This document shows positions 50,387-58,672 of a stretch of DNA of 64,000 bases, in pieces. The notes under the pieces are model-generated. The model saw only the letters and a list, made by a program, of their open reading frames with translations, made no database searches and had not been told where the DNA came from. The stretch comes from an uncultured Clostridia bacterium (GTDB lineage Bacteria > Bacillota > Clostridia > Oscillospirales > Ruminococcaceae), in contig CANRAO010000007.1 in NCBI GenBank assembly GCA_947628615.1, forward strand, positions 1 through 64,000. Direction: 5' to 3'. Position numbers and translations under genes: made by a program. Every line of letters begins with the position of its first letter. Position 1 is the first letter of the stretch.

Positions 50387-51562
50387 TTGTACATAAATAA
50401 GCTGGATTATTTGTCGGAAGTTATTAACAAAGAGATTTCAGATGGTCAGATTTCAGGAGCAAGCACAGCCGTTTTAAAAGGCGGAGAGGTTGTATTCAGA
50501 AAAGAATACGGTTATGCTGATATGGAAAAAGGCAAGAAAATGAGCAGTGATACTATTTTCAGGCTGTTTTCACTGACTAAGCCTATAACCGCTGTTGCCG
50601 CAATGATTCTGTTTGAGAGAGGTTTGATTGACCTTGAGAACCCTGTTAAGAAATACATAAGCGGATATGAGAATATGTATGTCATAAAAGACGGTAAGTA
50701 TATTCCGGCGAACAGCGATATTACTCTTCATAACCTTTTGAATATGACAGCAGGTATGGTTTACGGAGGAGACTGGTGTGAGTCGTGTGCTGAGATGCAG
50801 AAGCTATATGATGAATTAAAAATTCGTATGGCAAACGGTGAGGAGTTCACTACCCTGCAGGTGGCTGAGCTTTTAGCACAAAAGCCGTTGATGTTCCAAC
50901 CGGGCGAGAGCTGGACATACGGTACCTGCTCTGATGTTATGGGAGCAGTCATTGAAAAGGTAAGCGGTATGAAGTTCTCTGAATTTTTAAAAAAGGAAAT
51001 TTTTGAACCGCTTGGTATGATTGATACAGGCTTTTACATTCCGAGTGAGAAGTATGACAGGCTGGCTCAGATTTATTATTATGATGAAGTTAAAAAGAAG
51101 CTGGAGGTCTTTAATGATCTTCACTTGCTTTTGACCGACTATAAAAAGCCTCCGGCATTTGAATCGGGCGGAGCAGGGCTTGTTTCAACGCTTGACGATT
51201 ATATTAAGTTTACAAGTATGCTGCTTAATAAGGGCGAGTATAAAGGTAATAGGATTCTGGGCAGAAAGACGGTCGAATATATGACGACAAATCAGATGAC
51301 CGATTATCAGATGCCTGCACTTTATTACGGTGCAACAAAAGGCTACGGCTACGGCAATTATCTGAGAATTCTCACTGATAAAGCGGCAGCCGCTACTAAT
51401 GCAAGTCTCGGCGAATTTGGCTGGGACGGCTGGACAGGCGATTATGTTACGATTTCGCCGAAAGATAATATGATATTCTTGTATTTTATTCAGAGATGCG
51501 GAGCAGGCTGTAATGAAACAACAAGAAAGCTTAGACAGATAGTTTACGGAGCTTTGAAATAA
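50387..51562 (+). CDS. Beta-lactamase-fold serine hydrolase (class C / PBP4*-like)
   Basis: The 391-residue protein belongs to the beta-lactamase family (PF00144), which includes esterases, D-aminopeptidases and penicillin-binding relatives. The S-x-x-K motif is SLTK within FRLFSLTKPITAV near residue 62; WTYGTCSDVMG supplies the tyrosine motif, and GGAGLVSTLDDY precedes the third motif region. No signal peptide is seen, so it is likely cytosolic. The start is a TTG: GGCGGTGAT (50374-50382) is suitably spaced from TTG at 50384 or 50387; 50387 is chosen, and no ATG fits. Its substrate cannot be predicted. Confidence 0.85.
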   Translation: MYINKLDYLSEVINKEISDGQISGASTAVLKGGEVVFRKEYGYADMEKGKKMSSDTIFRLFSLTKPITAVAAMILFERGLIDLENPVKKYISGYENMYVIKDGKYIPANSDITLHNLLNMTAGMVYGGDWCESCAEMQKLYDELKIRMANGEEFTTLQVAELLAQKPLMFQPGESWTYGTCSDVMGAVIEKVSGMKFSEFLKKEIFEPLGMIDTGFYIPSEKYDRLAQIYYYDEVKKKLEVFNDLHLLLTDYKKPPAFESGGAGLVSTLDDYIKFTSMLLNKGEYKGNRILGRKTVEYMTTNQMTDYQMPALYYGATKGYGYGNYLRILTDKAAAATNASLGEFGWDGWTGDYVTISPKDNMIFLYFIQRCGAGCNETTRKLRQIVYGALK

Positions 51563-51653
51563 CAATAGCAAGTCAAATTTATTTTATTCAAGACGGCTTA
51601 TATTTTTAATTAGTTGTGTGTAGAAAAAGAAAATTTTTGGGGAGGAATATTAA

Positions 51654-53753
51654 ATGAAAACCAACAACAGATTTGAAATCAATATTGTCAAAACAGCGGT
51701 AATGACTTTTATACTTGCTTTAATGTGCATACTTATCCCAACGGCAATAACTTCATATGCAGCGTCAAATAATATTGAAGTTTCTCAAAGCGTTTATAAT
51801 TTGGCTATCGGACAAACTGTTAAGATAGATGCAGATATTTCCGGAGGCACACTGAGTTTCAAAAGTGAGAATGAAAGCATATGTACTGTAGATGAAAACG
51901 GTTTGGTTACAGCATTAGATACCGGAAGTACAAGGATTGCTATATCAACGGCGGACGGAACCGCAGAGACTGTTTATTGCGAGATCAAGGTAAATATGAT
52001 AAACAGCGACAGTACAAAAATTATATTTGATTCTGATACATATACTTATACAGGCTACCAAATTGAACCCGATATAGAGGTTTATTACGGAGAAACCTTG
52101 CTTAAACTGTATAGTGATTATGATATTATTTACAACAATAATAATACTGACGTGGGAACAGTAAGCATTACTATTAAAGGAATGGCAGATAAAGGTATAG
52201 GAAAGTATTCAGGAGAGTTGACGACGAGTTTTACGATCACACCAAAAGACATAAATGATGTTAGAATTTCCGATTCAATTGGTGCACAGACCTATAAGGG
52301 TACGCCTTTAACTCCGGATATAGATGCTTTTATGAATTGGGATTATAATTCAAAGCTGATAAACGGTAAAGATTACACTTTAACTTATGCTAATAATATC
52401 AATGTCGGCACAGCTACGGTGACAGTCAGGGGAATAGGTAATTTTACAGGAGAGGCAACTCTTGAATTCATTATTTATGCGGCTGATATAAATTCTGATG
52501 TAGATGTTTCGGTTGAAAATGTAACATACACCGGCAGTGCTGTTACGCCTGACATATTGGCTAAAATAGAGAATTACAGACTTGTATTGGGAAAAGACTA
52601 TACGCTAAGCTATTCAAACAATATAAACGTAGGAACAGCGACGATTACTATTACGGGAATAGGAAGCGTAACTGGAATAAGAGTTATTGAATTTAAGATA
52701 ATTCCTAGAGCAAACAGTCTTACTTCATACAGTAAACAGAAAAAGACATCGCTAAGGTTGAACTGGACAAAAGCAAGCGGAATTACCGGCTATAAAATAT
52801 ATGTATACGATTCTTCGGTTAAGAAGTATGTTTTAAAGAAAACTATCAATAATCCAAATACTGTATACTGCACTGTAAAAGGACTTAAAGCCGGAAATAC
52901 ATATAGCTTTAAAATAGCGACTTATCTTACAGTTGACGGTGCTGATTATATTTCAAATTTATCTGTCAATGTTTTAGAGACGATGACTGTTCCTGCCGAC
53001 TCGAAAATCGTTCAGCTGATAGGCAAAAACCACTCGGTTCAGATAAGGTGGAAAAAGATTAACGGAGCAAGCGGATACATAATTTACAGGTACAATAAAA
53101 AGACTAAAAAATATGTAAAGATTGCAAAAATAACGGGAAATACCAAATTTACATATACAAATAAAAATCTAAAGAAATCTAAAACATATAAGTATAAAGT
53201 AATCGCATATAAACAGCTTAACGGCAAAACGCTCAAGGGGAAAATCTCTGCAAAAAAATCTGTTTTGACTTTGTCGTTCAGATGGCCTGTTCCCGGTTTT
53301 TACTATATATCTCAGACTTTTAACAACAAGTCGAGTATGTATGCGTCGGGAAATCATTCGGGAACAGATATTGCATCTAATGGAAAAAGTATTAAGGGTA
53401 AAAAAATCATTGCAACCAGAGGCGGAAAAGTAGATTCTATAAATAAGGGCTGTAAGCATAATTACGGCAAAACAAAGTCATGCGGCTGTGGAGGCGGCTT
53501 CGGCAACTATGTTGTTGTAAGAAGTACGTTTAAAATAGACGGCAAAAAGGTTACTCTGCGTGTAATATACGGTCATATGACCAGCGTTAAGGTAAAGGTA
53601 GGACAATATGTCTCATCAGGTCAGGTGCTTGGAACTGTCGGTTCTACAGGATATTCAACGGGTCCACATCTTCATTTTGAATTCAGAATTCAGGACAGCC
53701 CAAATGCTAAAATAAAGAAAAGACTTAATCCGCTTTATTATGTAAAACATTAA
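51654..53753 (+). CDS. Secreted M23 peptidase with Ig-like and fibronectin III domains
   Basis: A 699-residue exported protein with a signal peptide (to about residue 36). A Big_2-type Ig domain (about 38-112) is followed by three repeats of a beta-rich unit that share YTG..PDI..Y and NNINVGTATV (about 120-355), two fibronectin III domains (about 362-450 and 455-545), and a C-terminal M23 metalloendopeptidase (about 555-699). The zinc ligands are in NHSGTDIAS and in GPHLHFEFR, and an inserted Cys cluster (CKHNYGKTKSCGCGGGFGN) sits between them. M23 enzymes cut peptidoglycan cross-bridges. The role is probably wall remodelling or attack on other cells. GGGGAGG stands before the ATG. Confidence 0.92.
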   Translation: MKTNNRFEINIVKTAVMTFILALMCILIPTAITSYAASNNIEVSQSVYNLAIGQTVKIDADISGGTLSFKSENESICTVDENGLVTALDTGSTRIAISTADGTAETVYCEIKVNMINSDSTKIIFDSDTYTYTGYQIEPDIEVYYGETLLKLYSDYDIIYNNNNTDVGTVSITIKGMADKGIGKYSGELTTSFTITPKDINDVRISDSIGAQTYKGTPLTPDIDAFMNWDYNSKLINGKDYTLTYANNINVGTATVTVRGIGNFTGEATLEFIIYAADINSDVDVSVENVTYTGSAVTPDILAKIENYRLVLGKDYTLSYSNNINVGTATITITGIGSVTGIRVIEFKIIPRANSLTSYSKQKKTSLRLNWTKASGITGYKIYVYDSSVKKYVLKKTINNPNTVYCTVKGLKAGNTYSFKIATYLTVDGADYISNLSVNVLETMTVPADSKIVQLIGKNHSVQIRWKKINGASGYIIYRYNKKTKKYVKIAKITGNTKFTYTNKNLKKSKTYKYKVIAYKQLNGKTLKGKISAKKSVLTLSFRWPVPGFYYISQTFNNKSSMYASGNHSGTDIASNGKSIKGKKIIATRGGKVDSINKGCKHNYGKTKSCGCGGGFGNYVVVRSTFKIDGKKVTLRVIYGHMTSVKVKVGQYVSSGQVLGTVGSTGYSTGPHLHFEFRIQDSPNAKIKKRLNPLYYVKH

Positions 53754-53759
53754 TAAAAT

Positions 53760-53809
53760 AATCGGAGATTATCTTTGTACTTTATTGGTACAGACAATAA
53801 TCTCCGATT
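53760..53809. terminator. Bidirectional terminator after the M23 gene
   Basis: AATCGGAGATTAT pairs with ATAATCTCCGATT, with an inner GTAC/GTAC stem, and a T-run on the plus side. Confidence 0.85.
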
Positions 53810-53811
53810 TT

Positions 53812-54330
53812 TTAATTTCTAATACCGTAAAATCCTCTTGGGTCTAAAAACAAATTAATATGGGGAGTTGAAAAAGTAAACACTATAAATATTATCCACA
53901 CTAAAATAAATATAATAATTCCTAAAAGATTTTTGTTCTCGTTTGATTTATAATTTTTCACAAAGTAAAGCGTAGATATTAAAATGCTAATATAGAAAAT
54001 CAAAACGTCAGGGATCATATAATTTTGCCCGATGATGCCTGAATATGTATAGTAGAGAACAATAACGCTAAGTATTCCCAGCAGTATCGCTTTTGCTTTA
54101 ATACAGAAAAAACCGTTATACATTTTTCCTATAAAAAAATATTCAAAAACAGTAAATGCCAAAAGAGGAAAAAAGGTAAGTTTAAGATGTTCAAAAACGC
54201 TTTCGTTTACAGGGGCTATAAGTGCGGTAATAGGGCTTTCGTTTGTCCATTCATAGACAAAGTGCATAAGTGTTCCCACAATTGAAGCAAACAAAAAGGA
54301 AGCAATTTCAAACTTTTTTATTTTATTCAT
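53812..54330 (-). CDS. Small membrane protein (DUF6512-like)
   Basis: A 172-residue protein with five predicted membrane segments. The first half carries FVYEWTNESPITALIAPVNESVFEHLKLTFFP, a conserved block with NESVFEHLKL that I associate with the uncharacterised DUF6512 family. The C-terminus is DPRGFYGIRN. It lies 35 bases upstream of feoB on the other side, so it could be read with feoAB from their leftward transcript. Its function is unknown. The family assignment is from memory. Confidence 0.7.
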   Translation of the reverse strand: MNKIKKFEIASFLFASIVGTLMHFVYEWTNESPITALIAPVNESVFEHLKLTFFPLLAFTVFEYFFIGKMYNGFFCIKAKAILLGILSVIVLYYTYSGIIGQNYMIPDVLIFYISILISTLYFVKNYKSNENKNLLGIIIFILVWIIFIVFTFSTPHINLFLDPRGFYGIRN

Positions 54331-54365
54331 ACTATCACCTATTAATTATATGACGAATAATAAGT

Positions 54366-56276
54366 TTATAGTACAAGTGAAAGTATATTTTTAGTTATGA
54401 AGCAAATCAGTATTCCGATACAAAGGGGAAGCAGGAATGCAATTGCCGTATATTTTATACTTTTTGTTTCTTTGTAAATTGAGATCATTGTAGTAGAACA
54501 AGGGAAGTGGCAGAGCGAAAACAGCATTGTACATATTGCGGTTGTAACGGTCCAGCCGTTTGCAGTCAATAGATTGTGAAGCTGTGAAAGGCTTTCGTAT
54601 TCAGTAAGCGAGCCTTGTGAAAGATAAGCCATAAGTATTATCGGAAATACTATTTCATTAGCAGGAAATCCCAAAATAAATGCAAGCAGTATTATGCCAT
54701 CCAGCCCTATTAGTGATGCAAAGGGGTCGAGAAAGCTTGAGACGGCATTTATCAAAGCACTATTGCCAATATGAACATTGGCAAAAATCCAAATTATTGC
54801 TCCTGCCGGAACGGCCACTGTTACAGCACGCCCTAAGACAAACAGAGTCCTGTCAAGTATAGAGCGGATTATGACCTTTCCTATCTGAGGTCTGCGATAA
54901 GGGGGAAGCTCAAGCGCAAAGCAGGTTGACTCTCCCTTTAAAACTGTTCTTGATAAAAAACGTGACGCCAAAAGAGTTATAACAACTCCAAGAACTATAA
55001 CAAGCAGCAGAACAAGCGCACACAGAAGTGAATTACCTAAAGACGAGCTAACTCCGCCTATAAGGAACATAGTTATAATAGCAATCAGCGTGGGAAAGCG
55101 TCCGTTGCAGGGAACAAAGGAGTTTGTGAGCATAGCGATAATGCGTTCTCTGGGAGAAGAAATTATTCTGCACCCGATTACGCCGCAGGCGTTGCAGCCA
55201 AAGCCCATACACATTGTAAGTGCGGCTTTTCCGTCTGCACCTGATTTTCTGAAAAATTTATCAAGATTGAACGCCACTCTCGGCAGATAGCCGAAGTCTT
55301 CAAGCAGTGTGAAAAGAGGAAAGAAAATAGCCATAGGAGGAAGCATTACCGAAACTACCCAAGTTACAGTTTTATATACGCCGTCAACTAAAATTCCGCT
55401 CAGCCATAACGGAGAGTTTATGTATTCAAAGAACGAGGATATATAATTTTGCAGGAAGTTAAAAAATCTTGATAAAAGCTCCGACGGATAGTTTGCACCT
55501 ACTATAGTGAGCCAGAATATTCCGCCCAGAAGCAAAAGCATAATAGGTATGCCGGTAAGACGTGAAGTAAATATTTTGTCTAGTATCCTATCACGCTTAT
55601 CGTAATGATCTTTGTTGAACGAAACGCACTTTTTGGCTATCTCCTCGCTGGCAGAAACGTATTTTACAGTGCAATCTTCGTCAGTTGAGCAGTTGCTGAA
55701 ATCAAGTCTTTTCAAAAACTTTTGAGGAGGAAGCGAGCATACTTCTTCAACTTTTTCTTTAAGTGTATCAAGACCTTTCTCACTTCTTGCCGTTACGCTT
55801 ATGACTTCACAGCCAAGCTGAAGAGAAAGCTCGTTGCAGTCTATTGTTATTCCTTTTTTCTCTGCCTCGTCCATAAGATTTACACATAAAATTACTCGGC
55901 TTGAAATGTTTATAATTTGCAAAGCCAGATTCAAGTTTCTTTCAAGACAGGTAGCGTCGCATACGATAATAACTGCGTCGGGATTTCCGTTTTCTATATA
56001 ATCTCTTGCGACTTCCTCTTCGGCAGAGCCTGCAAAAAGCGAGTATGTTCCCGGAAGGTCTACCAGTTCATAGGTTTTGCTGTTGTATGTGTATTTTCCC
56101 ACTGCGTTTGAAACAGTTTTTCCCGTCCAGTTGCCTGTATGCTGATTAAGCCCGGTGAGTGCGTTAAATATAGTTGATTTTCCAACATTCGGATTTCCTG
56201 CAAGAGCAATTGTCTTTTTATCAATGTTTGAATGTTCGATGTCTTTCAGAGAGCTTTTTATGTTATTCTGCGTCAA
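54366..56276 (-). CDS. feoB: Ferrous iron transport protein B
   Basis: FeoB is the membrane GTPase for Fe2+ uptake. The 636-residue protein begins with a G domain: G1 GNPNVGKST near residue 28, G3 DLPGTYS, G4 NLMD and SVTARSEKG near G5; a helical GDI-like segment and then the membrane part with two Gate motifs (GFGCNACGVIGCRIISS and the late GFPANEIVFPIILMAY). It is on the short side but complete. It is 93 bases downstream of feoA, with a hairpin in the gap. GGAGGAAATTCC precedes the start. A Fur-like box lies upstream of feoA. Confidence 0.96.
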   Translation of the reverse strand: MTQNNIKSSLKDIEHSNIDKKTIALAGNPNVGKSTIFNALTGLNQHTGNWTGKTVSNAVGKYTYNSKTYELVDLPGTYSLFAGSAEEEVARDYIENGNPDAVIIVCDATCLERNLNLALQIINISSRVILCVNLMDEAEKKGITIDCNELSLQLGCEVISVTARSEKGLDTLKEKVEEVCSLPPQKFLKRLDFSNCSTDEDCTVKYVSASEEIAKKCVSFNKDHYDKRDRILDKIFTSRLTGIPIMLLLLGGIFWLTIVGANYPSELLSRFFNFLQNYISSFFEYINSPLWLSGILVDGVYKTVTWVVSVMLPPMAIFFPLFTLLEDFGYLPRVAFNLDKFFRKSGADGKAALTMCMGFGCNACGVIGCRIISSPRERIIAMLTNSFVPCNGRFPTLIAIITMFLIGGVSSSLGNSLLCALVLLLVIVLGVVITLLASRFLSRTVLKGESTCFALELPPYRRPQIGKVIIRSILDRTLFVLGRAVTVAVPAGAIIWIFANVHIGNSALINAVSSFLDPFASLIGLDGIILLAFILGFPANEIVFPIILMAYLSQGSLTEYESLSQLHNLLTANGWTVTTAICTMLFSLCHFPCSTTMISIYKETKSIKYTAIAFLLPLCIGILICFITKNILSLVL

Positions 56277-56319
56277 TGGAATTTCCTCCTTTAGGCGTTT
56301 GATCGTTTATGTACAAAAT

Positions 56320-56345
56320 AAGTGCGTTAGAATTATAACGCACTT
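56320..56345 (-). promoter_or_regulatory. Hairpin between feoA and feoB
   Basis: AAGTGCGTTA pairs with TAACGCACTT around six bases. On the transcribed strand it is followed by ATTTTGTAC, so termination would be partial at most. It may set the ratio of FeoA to FeoB or guard the upstream mRNA. Confidence 0.6.
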
Positions 56346-56369
56346 TTTTAGTTTTATAAATATTATCGT

Positions 56370-56609
56370 CTATACTTTTTCAACCAGAATTTTTTTTGTG
56401 TCCTCGTCCCGAAGAGCAATAACCGCTCCTCTGATGAAATATGCAACGGGATCTCCGGCAGGACTTTTCTGAAGAACCTCAATATATGTACCCTTTATAA
56501 GACCCATATCAAGCATTCTTCTTTTTATAAAATCAGATGTTTCGATATTCTGTACCTTTGCTTTTTCTCCAACCGATAAATCCCATAAGTATACTGTTTC
56601 GTTATTCAT
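56370..56609 (-). CDS. feoA: Ferrous iron transport protein A
   Basis: A 79-residue SH3-like protein, MNNETVYLWDLSVGEKAKVQNIE..., that associates with FeoB and is required for its activity. The conserved LLDMGLIKGTYIEV-type run is visible as RRMLDMGLIKGTYIEVLQKSP, followed by GDPVAYFIRGAVIALRDEDTKKILV. It is the first gene of the feoAB operon. The start is the ATG at 56609; the SD is weak (GAAAGAATGG). The promoter has a Fur-like box upstream. Confidence 0.93.
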   Translation of the reverse strand: MNNETVYLWDLSVGEKAKVQNIETSDFIKRRMLDMGLIKGTYIEVLQKSPAGDPVAYFIRGAVIALRDEDTKKILVEKV

Positions 56610-56712
56610 GAGTTTACCATTCTTTCTCGTTTAATATATCGGACGGAATTAGCAGTCAGCGGATATGCTTTTGCACAGCTTGAAATTGAATATTAAGCTT
56701 TCCGCCTCTAAC

Positions 56713-56759
56713 AGTATAATATGATTTTTGTTAAATAGTGTGAATGATAATAATTATTG
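56713..56759 (-). promoter_or_regulatory. Fur-like box and promoter of feoAB
   Basis: TGATAAT-a-ATTATTG (56745-56759) matches 12 of 14 arm positions of the Fur 7-1-7 core TGATAAT-N-ATTATCA. On the minus strand a TATACT (56718-56713) is the likely -10; the -35 is poor. The box lies just upstream of, or over, the -35 position. Confidence 0.65.
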
Positions 56760-56800
56760 AGCATTAAAACGTTTTGCTGTTTTTTCTGATAATACATAAA

Positions 56801-56830
56801 CCCCGTCGAGAAATAACAATCTCGGCGGGG
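56801..56830 (-). terminator. Terminator of the CAP-domain gene
   Basis: CCCCGTCGAGA pairs with TCTCGGCGGGG around eight bases, followed on the minus strand by TTTATG. Confidence 0.85.
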
Positions 56831-56837
56831 CATAAAA

Positions 56838-58178
56838 TTAGCCTATCTTAACTTTCTTTACCTTATTGCACCATTCACTGTATACTTTTTGAGGTGTACC
56901 ATTTTCGTCCTTGCATTTGAAATATGGTCTAACTCTTACAAAACAGGTTTTACAATTCTTTATCTTTTTTCGGCTGATAGAAAGCTTTGACTTTTTCGTT
57001 GATTTGTCGCATATGATATTTTTCTTTTTAAAATTTTTATTTGTTGCAATCTGAACCTCGTAGCCACAAGCGTTATTGACCTTTTTCCAGTCAACATTTA
57101 ATTTCTTTTGTTTGCAATTTGCTGTAATCTTTTTTATACTAGCCAGGTTCGTACACAATTTTGTTATATTAGCACGCTTTGCACACGTTTTAGATTTGCT
57201 TGTGCATTGCTTTGTTGTTTTTGTTTGATTTGTGAACGATGTTGTTGTCTTAGTTTGAGTGGTAGTTGCCCTTGTTGTCCGAGTTTGAGTTGAAGGTGAC
57301 TTTGTTGTTCTGTTTTGATTAGTGTATGTAGTAGTTTTACTGGTTTGAGCGGAAGATGAGTTTGTACCTTTAACAGTTATTGCTTTACTATAGCTCTGGC
57401 TTGAATCAGCTTTTAAAGCAATACTTATTGTTGCTGTTCCCTCACTTTTAGCGGTAAAGTTGCCGTTAGAATCTATACCTATCACAGAATTATTGCTTGA
57501 TGAAAAAGTATAGTCGCTGGCAACGCCCGGACAATAAGATGAAGACCATCCCTGATTAACTATACCGTACTTTAAATAACCGCTTTCATTTATTTTCATA
57601 TTAGATTTACTTACAGAAGCGTACAATTTAACTAAAGACTTCTGGATAGAAACGGTATTTGTTTTTTCAACTGCTCCTGATTTATTTGGAATGTTTTCCG
57701 CTGCTTTATTACTAAAGGATTGAACCCAGTAATAACCTGAATCAACCTTGAAGCAGCCTATACCGATCGATTTATATTTAGAATTAAGAATATTGGCTCT
57801 GTGGCCCGATGAGTTCATCCAGCCGTTCATAACAGACTCTGATGTCAGATAATTCACTGCAATATTTTCGCCGTTTATTTTATTGCAAATAGTAAAGCAG
57901 GTGCTTCCGTCGGGACGGGTGTGAGAATAATAAATTCCTGTTTCCATAGCCCTGTCCATTGCTGCGTTAAGCAGTTCTGTATCCATAGTTAAAGAAGCAA
58001 GACCGTTTGCACTTCTTTCATTATTGACAATTTTTAAAACTTCATTTGCCTTATTATAATCGCATATACCTTTAACTTGTATGTTATATATGTCATTTGC
58101 CGACGCTGTTAGATTAAGTCCGGTAACTATTGAAAATGTCATAGCTATTGATAATAATATACTGAAAATTCTTCTCAT
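56838..58178 (-). CDS. Secreted CAP/SCP-domain protein with Ig-like domain and basic C-terminal module
   Basis: A 446-residue exported protein: signal peptide (to about residue 28), CAP/SCP domain (about 35-158; VNNERSANGLASL, GIYYSHTRPDGST, GENIAV, MNSSGHRANILNSKYKSIGIGC), a Big_2-type Ig domain (about 176-268), a Thr/Ser/Lys-rich linker (about 270-340), and a lysine-rich FN3-like C-terminal module (about 345-446) with paired cysteines. The C-terminal module closely follows the end of the LRR protein (ANxKKxxVxWxKVxxAxGYxVQ...NKxFKK...YVRVRxY). No sortase motif is seen. CAP proteins are found in spore-coat and surface functions; this one has no clear role. GGAGGAGAGATT precedes the ATG. Confidence 0.88.
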   Translation of the reverse strand: MRRIFSILLSIAMTFSIVTGLNLTASANDIYNIQVKGICDYNKANEVLKIVNNERSANGLASLTMDTELLNAAMDRAMETGIYYSHTRPDGSTCFTICNKINGENIAVNYLTSESVMNGWMNSSGHRANILNSKYKSIGIGCFKVDSGYYWVQSFSNKAAENIPNKSGAVEKTNTVSIQKSLVKLYASVSKSNMKINESGYLKYGIVNQGWSSSYCPGVASDYTFSSSNNSVIGIDSNGNFTAKSEGTATISIALKADSSQSYSKAITVKGTNSSSAQTSKTTTYTNQNRTTKSPSTQTRTTRATTTQTKTTTSFTNQTKTTKQCTSKSKTCAKRANITKLCTNLASIKKITANCKQKKLNVDWKKVNNACGYEVQIATNKNFKKKNIICDKSTKKSKLSISRKKIKNCKTCFVRVRPYFKCKDENGTPQKVYSEWCNKVKKVKIG

Positions 58179-58303
58179 AATCTCTCCTCCAAAATTATTA
58201 CACGTGAAAATTCAATATCTATATTTCATTTACCGCTGACTGTCTAATTTATGTCTTAACCCCCAAAATAAAATATGATACAACATATATGCTGCATTTA
58301 TAA

Positions 58304-58331
58304 ATTATATCATAAAAAATTAATAAGTCAA
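58304..58331 (-). promoter_or_regulatory. Extended -10 promoter of the CAP gene
   Basis: On the minus strand TTGACT (58331-58326), a 16-base spacer ending TGA, and TATAAT (58309-58304). The leader is about 120 bases. Confidence 0.75.
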
Positions 58332-58588
58332 TAAAAATGGGTATTAAAATATGTAGTATTAATTTTGGAAAGTTAAGAAAATCTATAAGGATTTTGGTTT
58401 ATAGTATATATCGAATTTTATATCAAATAACACGGATATTTTGATTTTATAAATTACAAGTAATAAGTAAAATATTTATAAATATGACTGTTTTATTAAT
58501 ACAAATCTGAAAAATATTGTATTTTTATTTTGCGTTTTGGAATAATAATCAATAAATAACAACCAAAATGCAGAGTCTTTTACTTTCG

Positions 58589-58617
58589 TTGACAAGCATT
58601 AAGAATTATGGTATAAT
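58589..58617 (+). promoter_or_regulatory. Consensus extended -10 promoter of the second YfhO-like gene
   Basis: TTGACA (58589-58594), a 17-base spacer ending TGG, and TATAAT (58612-58617). It lies inside the longest open frame, showing that the true start is further downstream. Confidence 0.88.
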
Positions 58618-58672
58618 TTATGCAACTTATATGTACCGATATGGAATACTTAGATTTAAGGAGAGATTTTTT

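Larger units (their letters stand above)
58179..58672. other. Divergent AT-rich region between the CAP and YfhO-like genes
   Basis: Of 494 bases the left 150 are the CAP gene leader and promoter. From 58332 to 58588 I see only AT-rich DNA without a supported gene or strong repeat. The promoter and short leader of the second YfhO-like gene occupy the right end. Confidence 0.55.

Noticed and set aside
58568..58672. Longer N-terminus of the second YfhO-like protein
   Set aside because: A perfect promoter lies at 58589-58617, inside the extended frame, and the only well-placed SD is before the TTG at 58673.
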